64,000 nucleotides of DNA, from the NCBI GenBank assembly GCA_028023455.1, contig JAQFVV010000021.1:8086853-8150852 (forward strand). Reading direction: 5' to 3'. Positions 22,263 through 33,562 of this stretch are shown in pieces. Position numbers and translations under genes: made by a program. The notes under the pieces were generated by a model that saw only the letters and a list, made by a program, of their open reading frames with translations, ran no database searches and was not told the origin of the DNA. This DNA comes from Epiperipatus broadwayi. Lineage: Eukaryota; Onychophora; Udeonychophora; Euonychophora; Peripatidae. Position 1 is the stretch's first letter, and the number at the start of each line of letters is the position of its first letter.

Positions 22263-22990
22263 GGAAGAAAAGAGATGAACCCTTCTTTACTTCAGCCGAC
22301 TTTCTATATAAATAGGTAAAACTGAAGCGATTAGATTTGAGAGCATGAAGCTATTCAATACTTCACTGATTAAGTCCACAATTCCTATTACACAATATTA
22401 CTTGTGAAATCTTTTTATTTACAATGTATTAATGGTGTGAATTATTAAATAAAAGATTAGTTAAATTGTACCAAATTAAGAATTTTATGATGATATCAAT
22501 TCTAAAACTGTAAAATAAAAAATCAATGACTTAATACTAAAAGAAAAAAAAGTTGTATGCTGAGTAACCTTTCTAGTGTGTGCTCACTCATTTCACTTTG
22601 AATTTATATCTATATAAATGTCCTCTTTTTGTTTGTTTTTTTTCAATTTACTAACTTTTTATTAATTACTTTATTCTTTTTGTATGTGTTAGTTATTTGT
22701 ATTGAAGATCTAATGTGCATAATTTTTCAATTAAATTATATAACAAATACTTGTAATATATTTAAAATGTTTGTTATACAGAATTTATTATTTGAAAATC
22801 TAAACATGCATGAAAGCTTCAAACTGTGTTCATGGCCAGATAGATGGAAAAGTGCAATGCTGTAATGTCGTAATGTCATACATAATTTAAGAAAAATTTG
22901 TAAATGGGAGAATTGACCTATCAATTTATTTGCAAACAAATATATGTTGTTTTATTTTAAAAATATATTTATTGACTTAATAAAATTGTA
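22263..22990. other. AT-rich intergenic DNA
   Basis: No gene. The 78- and 67-codon frames on opposite strands near 22630-22940 overlap each other and show no domain. Confidence 0.4.
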
Positions 22991-23284
22991 CAGATGCATA
23001 ATAAAAACACTTTGTAAATGTTGACTCATCCATTGCTGGCATTGGTCTGAAAAAAGTATGCAAGAGCCATTCTCCGCACTAGCAGGTTATAAAATGAGCA
23101 GATACGTACTATTTAGTTGGCATTGCCCACCCCTGCCAGTGCAAAGAATGACCCAATAATGCTAACTTATCAGCTGGGATAGATGTAGTATGAATTCAAT
23201 GCCCCTCTAGAAGAATCTGACATGTTGCAACACAGACTACTTCTTCTACAATACACTACAATGTGGATATATCGGGTCCAAAAT

Positions 23285-23731
23285 TCATGTAGAGTCTGTA
23301 GGCCAAACTAGTAGGCTCCATGTATTGTTAAACAAAAATCTAGAGGATAGTATCTTATCCTTGTCTTGAAGAGCTTTAAGCTTATCGCAAAATACAGCAT
23401 TGGGATCCGGTGTTGGTTGTGTGAACTTTGTCCTGCACCTTGTGTACCAAAAAGCATATGTCAGGAAGATTGATAACCTGATTACTGTAAAGTCTCCAGA
23501 GAAGAGACAACCCCTGATGTCCAGGATTTTATCCACTGCTATAATGCAGTGTTGAGAGATAATTCTTCGAATACTGTTATAGCCTGGACATACATTTAAC
23601 AGGTGATTAAAGGACTCCTCTCCTCTAGAACAGGCATGACAAATAGGGTCTATTTTATTTAGAAACCGTTTGTAGTATAAGAATGTATTAGTTGGCATGG
23701 AATCCATATTCACCTTAATCAGATAATCCAA
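23285..23731 (-). pseudogene. LINE C-terminal zinc-knuckle region
   Basis: 148 codons. MPTNTFLYYKRFL leads into CHACSRGEESFNHLLNVC, a Cys-x2-Cys-x8-His-x4-Cys pattern of the zinc-binding region that ends many non-LTR reverse transcriptases. About 90 residues follow, then a stop. The preceding frame (23732-23967) is broken. Confidence 0.75.
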
Positions 23732-23967
23732 AAGTTTGGGCTCCAGTAGCAGATATTTAAATATTGAGGTGATTTTATGATTGCTGCACCCTAGGTGAGC
23801 ATAAATAACTGTATTAACAGGATTCAGCAGGCAATGTGCCTGCCAGATGTTGATTTTATTATTAAACCCTGTTATTGAGTGCCCTATGTATAGAGATTGT
23901 TGTTTAATAATGGTGTCAAGCCATGTGTGTTTACTGGGGGGAGGTCTGTCAGTAGGTATTACAGTCT

Positions 23968-24324
23968 CTATAATATTTGATAGAGGGTATTTTTCCCCAG
24001 ATTTACTAAAAGTGAATGCCCTTTTTGGAAATTGATTGTCTGTATTGAATGGAGACCCATACCGTTCTGTTTCCTGTGAAACTGAAGTCTGCGGATGCTA
24101 ATTGCAGTGGTCCGACCTCTCCATAAGAGCTGACCACAGAGCCTCTGAATCTGTAAGGTGAATAATTTGGTAACTGACATTATTGGCAGGTAGTAATTTA
24201 TGCTCGCCATAATCTTCATATTAATAAGAGCAATCTTCCCTTGTAGGGACAGGTATGTCCTTGACAGCGACTGAACCACCTTAGTAGCATTGCTTATGAT
24301 GGTTTTTTGTAGGCAGACAGACAT
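23968..24324 (-). pseudogene. LINE post-RT (thumb-like) fragment
   Basis: 118 codons including SRTYLSLQGKIALINMKIMA, INYYLPIM, CGQLLWRG and LQFHRKQNGMGLHSI. The W/L-S-GK-IN pattern followed by LLW and GLGL-like strings is common after the RT domain of several LINE clades. It lies downstream of the RT piece and upstream of the zinc-knuckle piece, as expected. Confidence 0.7.
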
Positions 24325-24514
24325 AGCAGTCTGTGACTTGAAGATAGGAAACCCCAGAAAACACTGAGGTTCCGCTAAAAATTGGATAGTATTTTCCTAC
24401 CAGTGTTGATGCACCAGGATGACGACTTGTGAGGATTGATGGATAATTTATAATCTTTAGTATAATTGGAAATTATGGAATGAAGTGTCTTCAGATATTT
24501 ACGAGATGGAAGAA

Positions 24515-25141
24515 TCACAAGTATGTCATCCATGTATGCAAAAACCTTGATGTTTTTCTTAAGCCGGGCACATATATACCTGGAAGCTGATCTAGCTCTT
24601 TAATCAGAGGGTCGATGTACTTTATGAACAAAAGACCACTCAACGGTGAACCTTGTGGTATGGATCTTGAAGGGCCAAATCCATCTGAGTAATGTCCATT
24701 TATGGAAATATGAATATGCCTATTATTCAGGAGATTGTCCAATATCTGAATTATCTGTTTTGATATGTCCAACTGAGATAGCAATTCAAGAAGAATGTTG
24801 ACATCTACTGTATCAAAAGCATTGGACACATCCAGCAGAGCGGCCACAGGCCGGGATTTTCTGTTAGATCTAATGTGATCAAGCAGAATTTTCACTTCGC
24901 CAATTGCAGTCAGCGCCGATGATCCCCTCCTTGCATATTGAGAGGCCGATATATCCTGTAAAATGGCATTCTGAATTTTTTCTTTTATTATACCCTCCAT
25001 GACTTTGAACAAAATTGGTGTCATCGATATTGGTCTGATACTGCTAAGAGAGGTAGATCCCGTTCTTTTTAATGAATGGAACCATGGCGATTGGATATAG
25101 GTTAGAATTACTCTCCTTTCAATGGCGAGGTAGGTTAACAT
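24515..25141 (-). pseudogene. LINE reverse transcriptase domain
   Basis: A 208-codon frame with RT motifs in order: SIRPISMTPILFKVMEG at 34-50, motif A AALLDVSNAFDTVD with Asp104 and Asp110, motif B SIPQGSPLSGLLF at 160-172. The catalytic YMDD is present in the DNA as FAYMDDILVI but in another frame (about 24510-24550); a one-base-type shift near 24565 makes this frame end in scrambled residues. It would copy element RNA at a nicked target if intact. The frameshift makes this copy non-functional. Confidence 0.85.
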
Positions 25142-25143
25142 GT

Positions 25144-25731
25144 TTAATATAATCCTAGTAAAAAAATTAAGTGAGTGAACACAAACTTCGGGATAGCATG
25201 AATCCCAGGATGAACACTGTCAGGGAGACCCTGCAACCTACTGGTGATGTCTTGGAGTGTAATACCATGATCTGCCTCTCCGGTTGTGCTCACCCACTCC
25301 AAGGCAGGGTTTGTGCGGTGACCTAAGAGAAGGTTTTGAAAGTGGTTCTCTATGTGTAAAATCATATTCGCACCAGTACGGCTGCTACCACTGATGAGCA
25401 ATGAAGTAGGAACCTCTGTTTCTTTCTGGCCCCCAGAGCCCACCTGAGATAGCCCCGGATCCAGCAATGTTGAGCTGGCAGGTAATTCTTTGCATTTTTT
25501 GTAGCTATTATCTCTGCTACTGCTGATTGTTTTGATCTGTATGAAGCTTTTAACTCAAGTAAGTATTCAATGTTATGATCCTGACCATTGAAGTTTTTAA
25601 TTTTCCAATTCAGGCTGTCTAATTCACGAGATCGGAAGAGCGTCCTTAAGCTTGAAGGTGTATTGAGTAATCAGTGACTGAATAATGCCTATAAATGTAC
25701 TCCAGGCCTCACGGGTGTAGGTATATGAGGT
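25144..25731 (-). pseudogene. LINE linker between endonuclease and RT, frameshifted
   Basis: After the stop at 25734 the frame continues TYTREAWSTFIGIIQSL through FKLK, then meets a 16-base string identical to an Illumina adapter end (25629-25644) and a stop. In a different frame it resumes RELDSLNWKIKNFN. A further 107-codon piece (25144-25467) overlaps the next part of the linker. The reading frame change falls at the adapter-like string. Confidence 0.65.
25629..25644 (-). other. 16-base match to Illumina adapter end
   Basis: The plus strand reads AGATCGGAAGAGCGTC, identical to the start of the reverse complement of the Illumina universal adapter (known sequence). It sits where the LINE frame breaks. 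It could be assembly or adapter contamination, or coincidence. Confidence 0.7.
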
Positions 25732-26502
25732 TCACCTTGTGAAAAGAATGTAGGCCTCTGAGAAGAATGCCTCAGTGGCGTTGGTTTTAGTGAACATTCT
25801 GAGACTCCGGTTGACTTTAATTTGTTGAAAGTTGTTCAGCTCTATGGATGCCATAATCGCAAAATGATCCGAAAAGGCTGTCGGTTGCAGTTTAGCCTCT
25901 ATCCCATAGTGCAATTCGGCCGAGTAGAACATTAGATCAATGAGTGTACGACTGTTTTTTGTATAGAATGAAAATGCATCAGGTGGAAAGAATCCCCTCC
26001 CATTGAGAAATACTTTGTTGAGTAGGGGTAAATATTTCTTTGTGAAGGATTCATAGGAGATGTTAAAGTCACCGAGCAGAATGGTAGGTCCGATATTATT
26101 ATTAGTAATTAGGTTAATTGTGTGGACTATTTTCAGCAGTGTTGCATGAACATTGGCGCTGTATACATAAATCACATTGAAAGTATTCAAGGAGAAGGTA
26201 AACTCCAAGGCAATTAGGTTCTGATCTAGATAAATTGTTCTGAAGGAGGTTGGAGCCAGAAGATTATTTATTATTACCCCAACTCCTCCCCTAGCCACAT
26301 GACCTGTAGATAAATGGGTGAAACCTATTTTACTAAGTTCTGATTTTATGAAGTAGTTTGAGTTTAGGTGATATTTTGTTTCACCTATGAACAACATATG
26401 TGGTGAGTTTTGCCTAAAGAAATGCCTGATGGCATTAATACGACCGAGGGAATTAATACCTCGGATATTGACAGCAGAGATTAAACATTTATTGTTATCC
26501 AT
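25732..26502 (-). pseudogene. LINE apurinic-like endonuclease domain
   Basis: A 256-codon frame from ATG. It shows the exonuclease-endonuclease-phosphatase signature: NIRGI near residue 12, FIGETK with the catalytic Glu at 41, RGGVGVIINN at 71-80, LLGDFNIS with Asp145 and Asn147, RTLIDLMFYS with Asp189, and FSDHFAI with Ser211-Asp212-His213. This domain nicks target DNA to start target-primed reverse transcription. All the catalytic positions I know for the family appear present. The frame ends at a TGA (25732-25734), yet the same frame reads on plausibly as TYTREAWSTFIGIIQ. The ATG at 26502 opens the frame, and no stop-free extension upstream was checked in detail. Confidence 0.85.
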
Positions 26503-26580
26503 TGCAAGGTGGCCCGCTAGATTCCACCGCAGGCGGTTTCAATGAAGCATCAGCAGACTAACATTTACCAATACTGTTCT

Positions 26581-28020
26581 AACTTTTTTTTTGTTTGTTT
26601 GTATATATTTAGCTCAGGATTTAATTGTTTAACGAGTGATTAGAAATATTTATATGTGTCATTAGTGAAATGTAGTTATTTAAGAACATTAAGCATAAAA
26701 GAAGTAAGTAAAATGATTTAAAACTCCTGGATTATTGGGCTAAAAATGGTTGCTAGAAGCAAATTGAAAAATATACCAGGAGAAATCCTGTCTTAAATAT
26801 GGCAATCCATTAATTAAAACAAGTTCAAGGCCATTTCAATTACTAAAATGTTGGTAAAATAGGTATCTGGATTTCTAGAAGTATGAATAAGCTAAATAAT
26901 AAAAATGAATTTTCTGTAAAATATTAAAGAATAGGGTTTGATATTATAAAGTTCTATATGTAAATAAGCATTTATTTTATATAGTGCTATGTTTATAATT
27001 GTAATACATTTAAAGATCAGCCTTTCAAGCTATTGTGCATGCGCTTTTTACGAGTGTTAATAATAAATGAATACTTTCATTCCCAATACGAGATATAGTA
27101 TTTATGAAAGAATAAAATGAATCCACTTATTCTTTCCAACCCAAATGCTTATATATGGGTAAATCTTAAGTACTGGAAATGAAAGCATGAGGATAAACCA
27201 CTCACTTTAAATTACTGTTTACGATATCTGAATGAATGATGTCATGGTGCCAATAATGAAGATATTGTCATGATTCTATATTTAGAATAGAAATAGGCAT
27301 ATGGAATTGACATTTTAGATTTAAAAAGAAATATAAATTTTATAATTTGTGTAAATAATAGATTCAAAAGCACTTCCAAAAGATTTATTTGGTGGCTATT
27401 CTGTTTAGAGATATTAATATTTGTCTGAAAGTTTAATAGTAATTATATGTTGAATAATTTCCATCATCTATTATAAATTATTAAATGTCTACCACAAAAT
27501 TCAAGCTTCATTTAATTTTTTTTAAATACATTCAACTGCTAGTAAAAATACACACACTCAACAATCAATATTTAAAAATGAAAATAGACTAACATATAAT
27601 TGCTACTAGAAGTTTTAATATTAATGAAGTAGAAAGTATGTATAAATGATTGAAGAAATAAATAAAAATATTAAATTAATTATTTTGGGAATAATGTCCT
27701 ATTGTTTGATACGTAAAAAATACCTGTAAGAAGTATGTAATACGTGAAACATATACTATAATAGGTATACAAACCAGAAAAGGATTCCAGTTATTTTTGG
27801 ACCCCACCACCCATATATATATAGAAATAAAGTATTTTGGGGGATTAAACTGAGTATTATTTTGTACAAATTCCCACCGTTTCAATAAAATAATATCCAC
27901 CACTGACAATGGTGAAAGTTATTTCATCATAAACATTGGCAATTAATACAAAATAATACTTGTTTAACCCAAAAAATATTTTATTTACATCATATGACCA
28001 TCAAAACATTAAATATATTA
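26581..28020. other. AT-rich intergenic DNA
   Basis: No gene. A 77-codon minus-strand frame at 27676-27909 has no recognisable domain. Confidence 0.4.
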
Positions 28021-28029
28021 TATGAAAAC

Positions 28030-28980
28030 ATGATATATATATATATATATATGTAATCTTATAATTAAATATTAGTAAATACACTAATAAAAAATTTTGA
28101 AAAGGACAAAAACTATAACCATCACTTAGGAACCTTTTTGACTATCTTCTTAGTCTTTGTCAACTAATTCATTGAAAGGTTAACCTTCCCATAATTCCAT
28201 GATCTTAATGTTTGTTGCCTGCCTATTGATTAAGTCTTGCTTGTATTTATATATTAGCATAGCTTCCTTTATTTTCCTTTTATTGTTATTTCTTTCAGTT
28301 TGCAATATTTTTACATTATTATAATTGGAATTAAAACCATATATACATGATTTATTATGGTCGTAAAAAATGGAAGCTGATGCATTATCATTACCATTCA
28401 AATTTTGTTTCGTATTTTGAACCTTTTTAATAACAGAAAGTGCTCTTTCATTCTTTTCTCCAATGTACATCTTGATTCCCCTATATATCCAATACAACAC
28501 CTACATATCCATTTATAAATAATGCAATTTTTGTTTATAAATGAGATTTTATTTTTAGACTTATTTATTAGTTTATTTAATGTAGGAGGTGAATAAAATG
28601 CAACGTCACATATACCTTTATAAATTTTCCTTATGAAATTTGCATGTTGATTGGAAATATATGATATTGATATCCAAATTTTATTACTAAAAGAATAAAC
28701 CTTATTATTAATATTTTTTTTTTATTTTTTATTGAAAGTTTTAATAATATGATAAATATGATTATAATTATAAACAACATTTAACAGTTCATTAGAATAT
28801 ATTTCAATATTTTTACCTTTATCCGATGAATACTTACAAAGATTATCATTTCTGAATAAGAAGGACTTCAAACCTGCCATTTTATGTGATATTGGTACTC
28901 TTGATTTATATGGAATATAGCCTCTTTTTTCTATTGGTTTAATTGTCATATAGTAATCCAGTTTACATCTATTTCTAGTT
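28030..28980 (-). pseudogene. Penelope-like element 3' part (RT end plus GIY-YIG)
   Basis: Minus-strand pieces in order: RVPISHKMAGLKSFLFRNDN and SSDKGKNIEIYSNEL with IIKTFNKK (28722-28949, after the RT core), then KISFINKNCIIYKW and CRCCIGYIGES (about 28490-28560), then HNKSCIYGFNSNYNNVKIL, RKIKEAMLIYKYK and LINRQ (28180-28450). The YIG string and the downstream HN...KIL...E...RKIKEA pattern fit the GIY-YIG endonuclease of PLEs. Frames are broken. The unit pairs with an inverted copy to its right. Confidence 0.75.
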
Positions 28981-28984
28981 ATTT

Positions 28985-29435
28985 TAAGATATAAAGGGGT
29001 GGTAGCAGATATATAGAGGAATCAAGATGTACATTGGAAAAAAGAACAAAAGAGCAATTACTGCTATTAAAAAGGGTTCAAAATATGAAGCAAAATTGCA
29101 AAGGTAATAATAACATATCAGCTTCCATTTTTTACAACCACAATAAATCATGTATATATGGTTTTAATTTCAATTATAATAATGTAAAAATACAAACTGA
29201 AAGAAATAACAATAAAATGAAAAAAAAGAAAGCTATGCTAATATATAAATACAAGCAAGAATTAATCAATAGGTAGGCAGCAAATATTAAGATCATGGAA
29301 TTATGGGAAGGTTAATCTTTCAAAGAATTAGTTGATAAAGACTACGAGGATAGTTGAAAGCACTCCTAAGTGACAATTATTTTTTGTCTGTTTCAAAATT
29401 TTTGATTACTGTATTTACTAATATTTAATTATAAG
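28985..29435 (+). pseudogene. Penelope-like GIY-YIG 3' end, inverted partner
   Basis: Plus-strand frame 29034-29276 reads ASIFYNHNKSCIYGFNFNYN and AMLIYKYKQELINR, matching the minus-strand unit at 28180-28450. Non-coding sequence past the stop also matches (ATGGAATTATGGGAAGGTTA and GTATTTACTAATATTTAATT). The two units form a head-to-head inverted pair with arms of about 450 bp. Confidence 0.75.
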
Positions 29436-29477
29436 TTTATGTATACTGCTTTGAAGAAATACAGACATTGATTTATA

Positions 29478-29478
<1 letters not shown>

Positions 29479-29512
<34 letters not shown>

Positions 29513-29526
29513 ATATATATATATTA
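29479..29526. repeat. (TA)n microsatellite, interrupted once
   Basis: Two TA runs separated by TTA. Confidence 0.9.
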
Positions 29527-29784
29527 TAGAATGAGTAAGTGTCTTAAAAAAATCATGGTTTAAGATTCAGGCAATGATTATATAATTCGCCACAGGAGGT
29601 AAAACTCAAAGCTTTTAATTGGCCAATTCACAAACTGATGTATCAATATTTCAAAAGATATTGACCGTTTATTAAATATATTCACTTTAGTTTCATTTGT
29701 AAAAAGTATATTACTAATTTGTCAGATTATGAAAGTGAATGTAAGTTTGTTCAAAAATAAATTTTGATTTATAATTTAAAAATT

Positions 29785-30190
29785 TTTTGATTACGGCTGA
29801 AATGAAAAGAAACGTCAATGATCAATTCCACGTTATGATTTCTATTTCCCACTTTGCAATAAATAAATAATTCTTGCTAAAATCTTAACTATTTTTGTAA
29901 AATAATATTTATTTTTAGCATATTATATGAAAATAATTTGTATTTCATCAAAAAATACTTTAAAATGCTCTAAAACATTCGTTTATCATTTTGATTACGG
30001 CTGAAATAAAAAGAAACATCAATGATCAATTCCATGTTATGATTTCTACTTCCCACTTTGCAATATTTCTTGCTAAAATCTTAACTATTTTTGTAAAATA
30101 ATATTTATTTTTAGCATATTATATGAAAATAATTTGTATTTCATCAAAAAATACTTTAAAATGCTCTAAAACATTCGTTTATCATTTTCA
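29785..30190 (+). repeat. Recent tandem duplication, 204-bp period
   Basis: TTTTGATTACGGCTGAAA starts copies at 29785 and 29989. Both continue through ATGATCAATTCCA, CCCACTTTGCAATA, TTGCTAAAATCTTAACTATT and ATGCTCTAAAACATTCG with only a few differences and one short indel. The 84-codon frame at 30123-30377 crosses into the next repeat and is not a gene. Confidence 0.9.
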
Positions 30191-30246
30191 AAATAAAACA
30201 AAAACCATTCGTAACTCTTTACTTTTTGGAAGCCATATAAAAATTT

Positions 30247-30369
30247 TAACAGCCAATAAGATTCAAGAACAGATGGTGAGAAGGCGGTGCTTTTCCATTT
30301 TCTTTTGTTTACAAAATTTCAACAGCCAATCAGATTCAAGAAAAGATGTGAGAAGGCGGTGCTTTTGTT
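30247..30369 (+). repeat. Two-copy direct repeat, ~71-bp period
   Basis: AACAGCCAATAAGATTCAAG and GAGAAGGCGGTGCTTTT recur as AACAGCCAATCAGATTCAAG and GAGAAGGCGGTGCTTTT. It lies just right of the 204-bp duplication. Confidence 0.8.
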
Positions 30370-31840
30370 TTGTTTGACATAAATGTTCATTTTATTGATT
30401 TTTTACTTGTAAAATAATTCAATAGATGGCAGCATCTTATAGAACTTTTTTCTTCTAAAAAATGACGTCAAAACCGTAAATGTAGTACAAAAACTAAGCG
30501 ATTTACAGTGATGTCAAGTTTCCTCATTTAAAACCGAGCCGATCAGGTGAAAGATTAATAAATAGTTCATAATACACTTTTTAAAATGTAGAATTTAAGT
30601 TTTTAAAAGTGTATCCACCATTTTAATTTCAGGACATTGCACATGCATAATAAAGAAAAAAATATTTTGAAAAGTAAAGACAAAATTTTTTGGTGCTTTG
30701 TTTTAAATATTGTGATATGAAACAAATTTTGAATAATTAAATAAAGGGGAGATAAAGCACTGAACACCCTCAAAATGTAAATTGGAGGAATATAAAAAAT
30801 GTACATATTTGAATTCAACAGTACTGAAAATATAATTATTAGATATTATCAAATTAGTATTGCTGCTAGAGTGCATGTGATTAGCACATTATAGGAATTA
30901 TGTATCATTTATTTATTTTTAGATTGTTTGTTGGATATTTATAATTATAATGATGGAATCTATTCATCCCAGTACCGATCATTCTTTTCTTCTTTCTTTC
31001 CCTTCAACTTCTTTGAACTGTATATTATTTTCTAATGAGTTTCATTGTCTCATTAAAAAATCAACCTGGCCATATGTATCTCAAACAAGAATTTAGATTT
31101 AATCAGCTCAATTATCTAATTGTTATGTTAACCATGAATTTGTTAAAAGGTTTTACTAGAATCATCATTCAATACTTTAATCTTCTCAGTTTGTAACGCC
31201 ATCTATAAAAAGTCACAAGAAACATAGTAACTTGAATTATACAGATTTTCACTTATGCAGATATTTGCATATACATCTACATATTAGTATTTTAAATACT
31301 AAATATGCTTACCCTAAAGTACTTATGTAAATTAAATTTAAATGGAAGTAGACAACTTCTAACAACTAAGAATGACCATACTTGTATATCACCAAACATT
31401 TAGAAGAAAAATATGGACTAACTTGAACTTCAGTATGGACATTATTTGGGGAAATACTTGTGGACAATATTGTGCAAAAGTATTTCACTTATTAAATAAT
31501 AATATTTTAAATACAGTTTCACTCTGAAATTATAGTTATATATTACAAGATGAAGTCATACTTTCATTTTTAAAAAGGTTGCAACATCAATATATAAAGT
31601 TTATCTTAAAAATATAATCCTAAAACACACTTAACCTAAAAAAATATATGTAAATCAAATAAAAGCAAACAATTTATGATATTAAAAATGATTATGAGGT
31701 TTTTTTTTTGCTTTTGCCGAATTTATATATGTATAATTACAGAGAAATCAAGTCATATATCACATGACCTAATTTAACAAGCTTGTATTACAAATGATAT
31801 ATAATGAGCTGGCAAATAGCTCTTAACAAGCTTTTCAAAA
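30370..31840. other. AT-rich intergenic DNA
   Basis: No gene recognised. Confidence 0.4.
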
Positions 31841-31844
31841 TATT

Positions 31845-31894
31845 CCTAACCTCAGACCAGTTTCTGCCACTGGCTTCATCAGTGAGGTGCTAGG
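31845..31894 (-). ncRNA. Hammerhead-ribozyme-like motif, most complete stem I and core
   Basis: Minus-strand order: CCTAG, CA, CCTCA, CTGATGA (31882-31876), A, GCC-AGT-GGC (3-bp stem II), A, GAAA (31864-31861), CTGGTC, TGAGG, TTAGG. TGAGG pairs fully with CCTCA, and TTAGG pairs with CCTAG (one G-U). Cleavage is predicted after GTC, between 31855 and 31854. All standard core bases are present. The first stem II position is A opposite A instead of G-C, and helix III would be only two pairs. This is a type I layout as known in PLEs and retrozymes. I could not delimit the host repeat. Confidence 0.65.
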
Positions 31895-31899
31895 ACATT

Positions 31900-32038
31900 C
31901 AAGCATTAGATTTAAAATACCAGATCAAGCCCAGAACTTTATTTAATAGACAACTATTAAGGAAAAAATCTGAAAATTTCAAACATTCATATGTCTTCCA
32001 ATCTAGCTATCTAACTTAAATAGCCATTATATAGATCG

Positions 32039-32040
<2 letters not shown>
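31900..32040. other. Possible host repeat of the hammerhead-like motif
   Basis: Sequence left and right of the motif (31800-32030) has no coding content and no inverted arm that I can find. Confidence 0.3.

Positions 32041-32103
<63 letters not shown>
32041..32103. repeat. (TA)n microsatellite
   Basis: Pure TA run of about 60 bp, directly left of a family C fragment. Confidence 0.95.
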
Positions 32104-32108
<5 letters not shown>

Positions 32109-32205
32109 ACTATTAGAAACAAGTCAACACTTAGACAATTCCAATATAAATAACAATCAACTATATAGATAATCAATAATATCAAACTGTTATCAAAACC
32201 ATCTT
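32104..32205 (+). repeat. Family C repeat fragment
   Basis: AACTATTAGAAACAAGTCAAC, CACTTAGACAATTCCAATAT and TCAAACTGTTATCAAAACC match the start of the family C units at 59405 and 59745. Confidence 0.6.
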
Positions 32206-33335
32206 TTAACTTTAAATTGTGTGTTTAATATTGTATTTCATATTCTTTACATTGATATTGTAAGATCTCTTTAAAAAATAACAATATTTCTGTCCCTTTA
32301 ATACTTAATTATGATTTGAGAATGATATATGCCAGATTTTAAACATAGCTATTAAATAAAATGAATGCTTTATTCCCAGCTCATCAATAAATGTTTGCCC
32401 AAAGAACATTAGTGTTGACGTTAAGATGCTGCATCTTTTTCTTTTACATGTTTGTTAATACATGAATATGATTATTCTCATACCTTATAGGTTGGCTGCT
32501 TCCATTAAATGCAATCACCATGCTTCCTGAAAATAAGACTTAGCCAGAAAATAAATCCTAGTATGATTTTTCAGGATGCTCATAATATAAACCTCCTCCA
32601 TATATAAGCTCTTAAATATAAGATTATCATTCTGATGGACAAATTTCATTCACGCAATATATATATATATATATATATATTGAATTATAAAGTAATTAAT
32701 GTATAAATAAATATAAATGTAGAATTTTGTACCTAAATAAATGTTATTCAGAAATCTTTGACAGGTACACTCGTAACTAATTATTTAAATAAACATGCAA
32801 ACACAATTTTATATTCACTTACCAATACAACTTCATTCATCTGATATAAGAATTCCTCTTTAGAATCTGACTTTCAGATGTATATATTGTAAATAAATCA
32901 ACATTGATATCTGAAAAGGCTGAAACTTATTATTAGTGGTGATCTTATTTTAAAAATAAATCAAGACAGCTTAACGTTTCATATATTATTTTAAATAAAA
33001 TATTACTAATTTCAACAATAGCATGGAAATTACTTTTAATATTCTCATATAGAATGGGAATGTTTTGCAATATGTTTATAATTCTAAATGTTACATATTT
33101 AATCAGTAGTAAAAGTTTATTTATGTAATGCATGGGAGTATTATTGAATACGTGCCGAGTTTCATATTTGAATAAATATAGATTTTGTACTTAAATAAAT
33201 GTCGATTTTCGTACATGAAAAGTAAGACATACTCTGAAAACAAGCCCTAAACTGTCTTTTAAAGCATAAATTAATATAAGATGTGGTCTTTGTTTCAGGG
33301 AATCATGATATATAAAATATAATATTTAAATACCA
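32206..33335. other. AT-rich intergenic DNA with a short (TA)n
   Basis: A TA run at about 32657-32680. No gene. Confidence 0.4.
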
Positions 33336-33339
33336 GTAT

Positions 33340-33520
33340 AGTATATATACTTCATCTAGATGTAATTAAGGGGAATTTGAACCCAGACTTTCAGTCTGCC
33401 TTGTTTGGGTATCATTTATCTTTTTCACATGTAGATGGTCATGTGTACCAGTTATATTAAGGACTGAAGAGAGCTTGTAAGTCTGAATTGAAATCCCTTT
33501 ATATATATATAAGTCTGAAT
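33340..33520. repeat. Family A short inverted dimer
   Basis: Minus arm 33340-33403 holds CTAGATGTAATTAAGGGG and TTTGAACCCAGACTTTC, the inverse of the family A B-box and tail. The plus arm from about 33405 starts TTTGGGTATCATTTATC, then GATGGTCATGTGTACCAG and GTCTGAATTGAAATCCC. The ribozyme-like block is absent. The plus arm starts at about the predicted cleavage point of complete copies. An exact 24-bp duplication (TAAGTCTGAATTGAAATCCC plus ATAT) then leads into a TA run. Confidence 0.6.
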
Positions 33521-33528
33521 TGAAATCC

Positions 33529-33556
<28 letters not shown>

Positions 33557-33562
<6 letters not shown>

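Larger units (their letters stand above)
23010..26580 (-). mobile_element. APE-type LINE, best-preserved retrotransposon in the window
   Basis: A 3.5-kb GC-richer block carries, in minus-strand order, an apurinic-type endonuclease, a linker, a reverse transcriptase, a thumb-like region and a zinc-knuckle C terminus. The pieces are in order but split by stops and frameshifts. Its base composition stands out from the AT-rich flanks, consistent with a younger insertion. The clade is undetermined; the C-terminal region looks L1/Tx1-like, which is an impression only. The ends are set by composition and are approximate. I saw no clear target-site duplication. Confidence 0.85.

Noticed and set aside
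23847-24035. Plus-strand 62-codon frame
   Set aside because: Shadow of the LINE on the minus strand.
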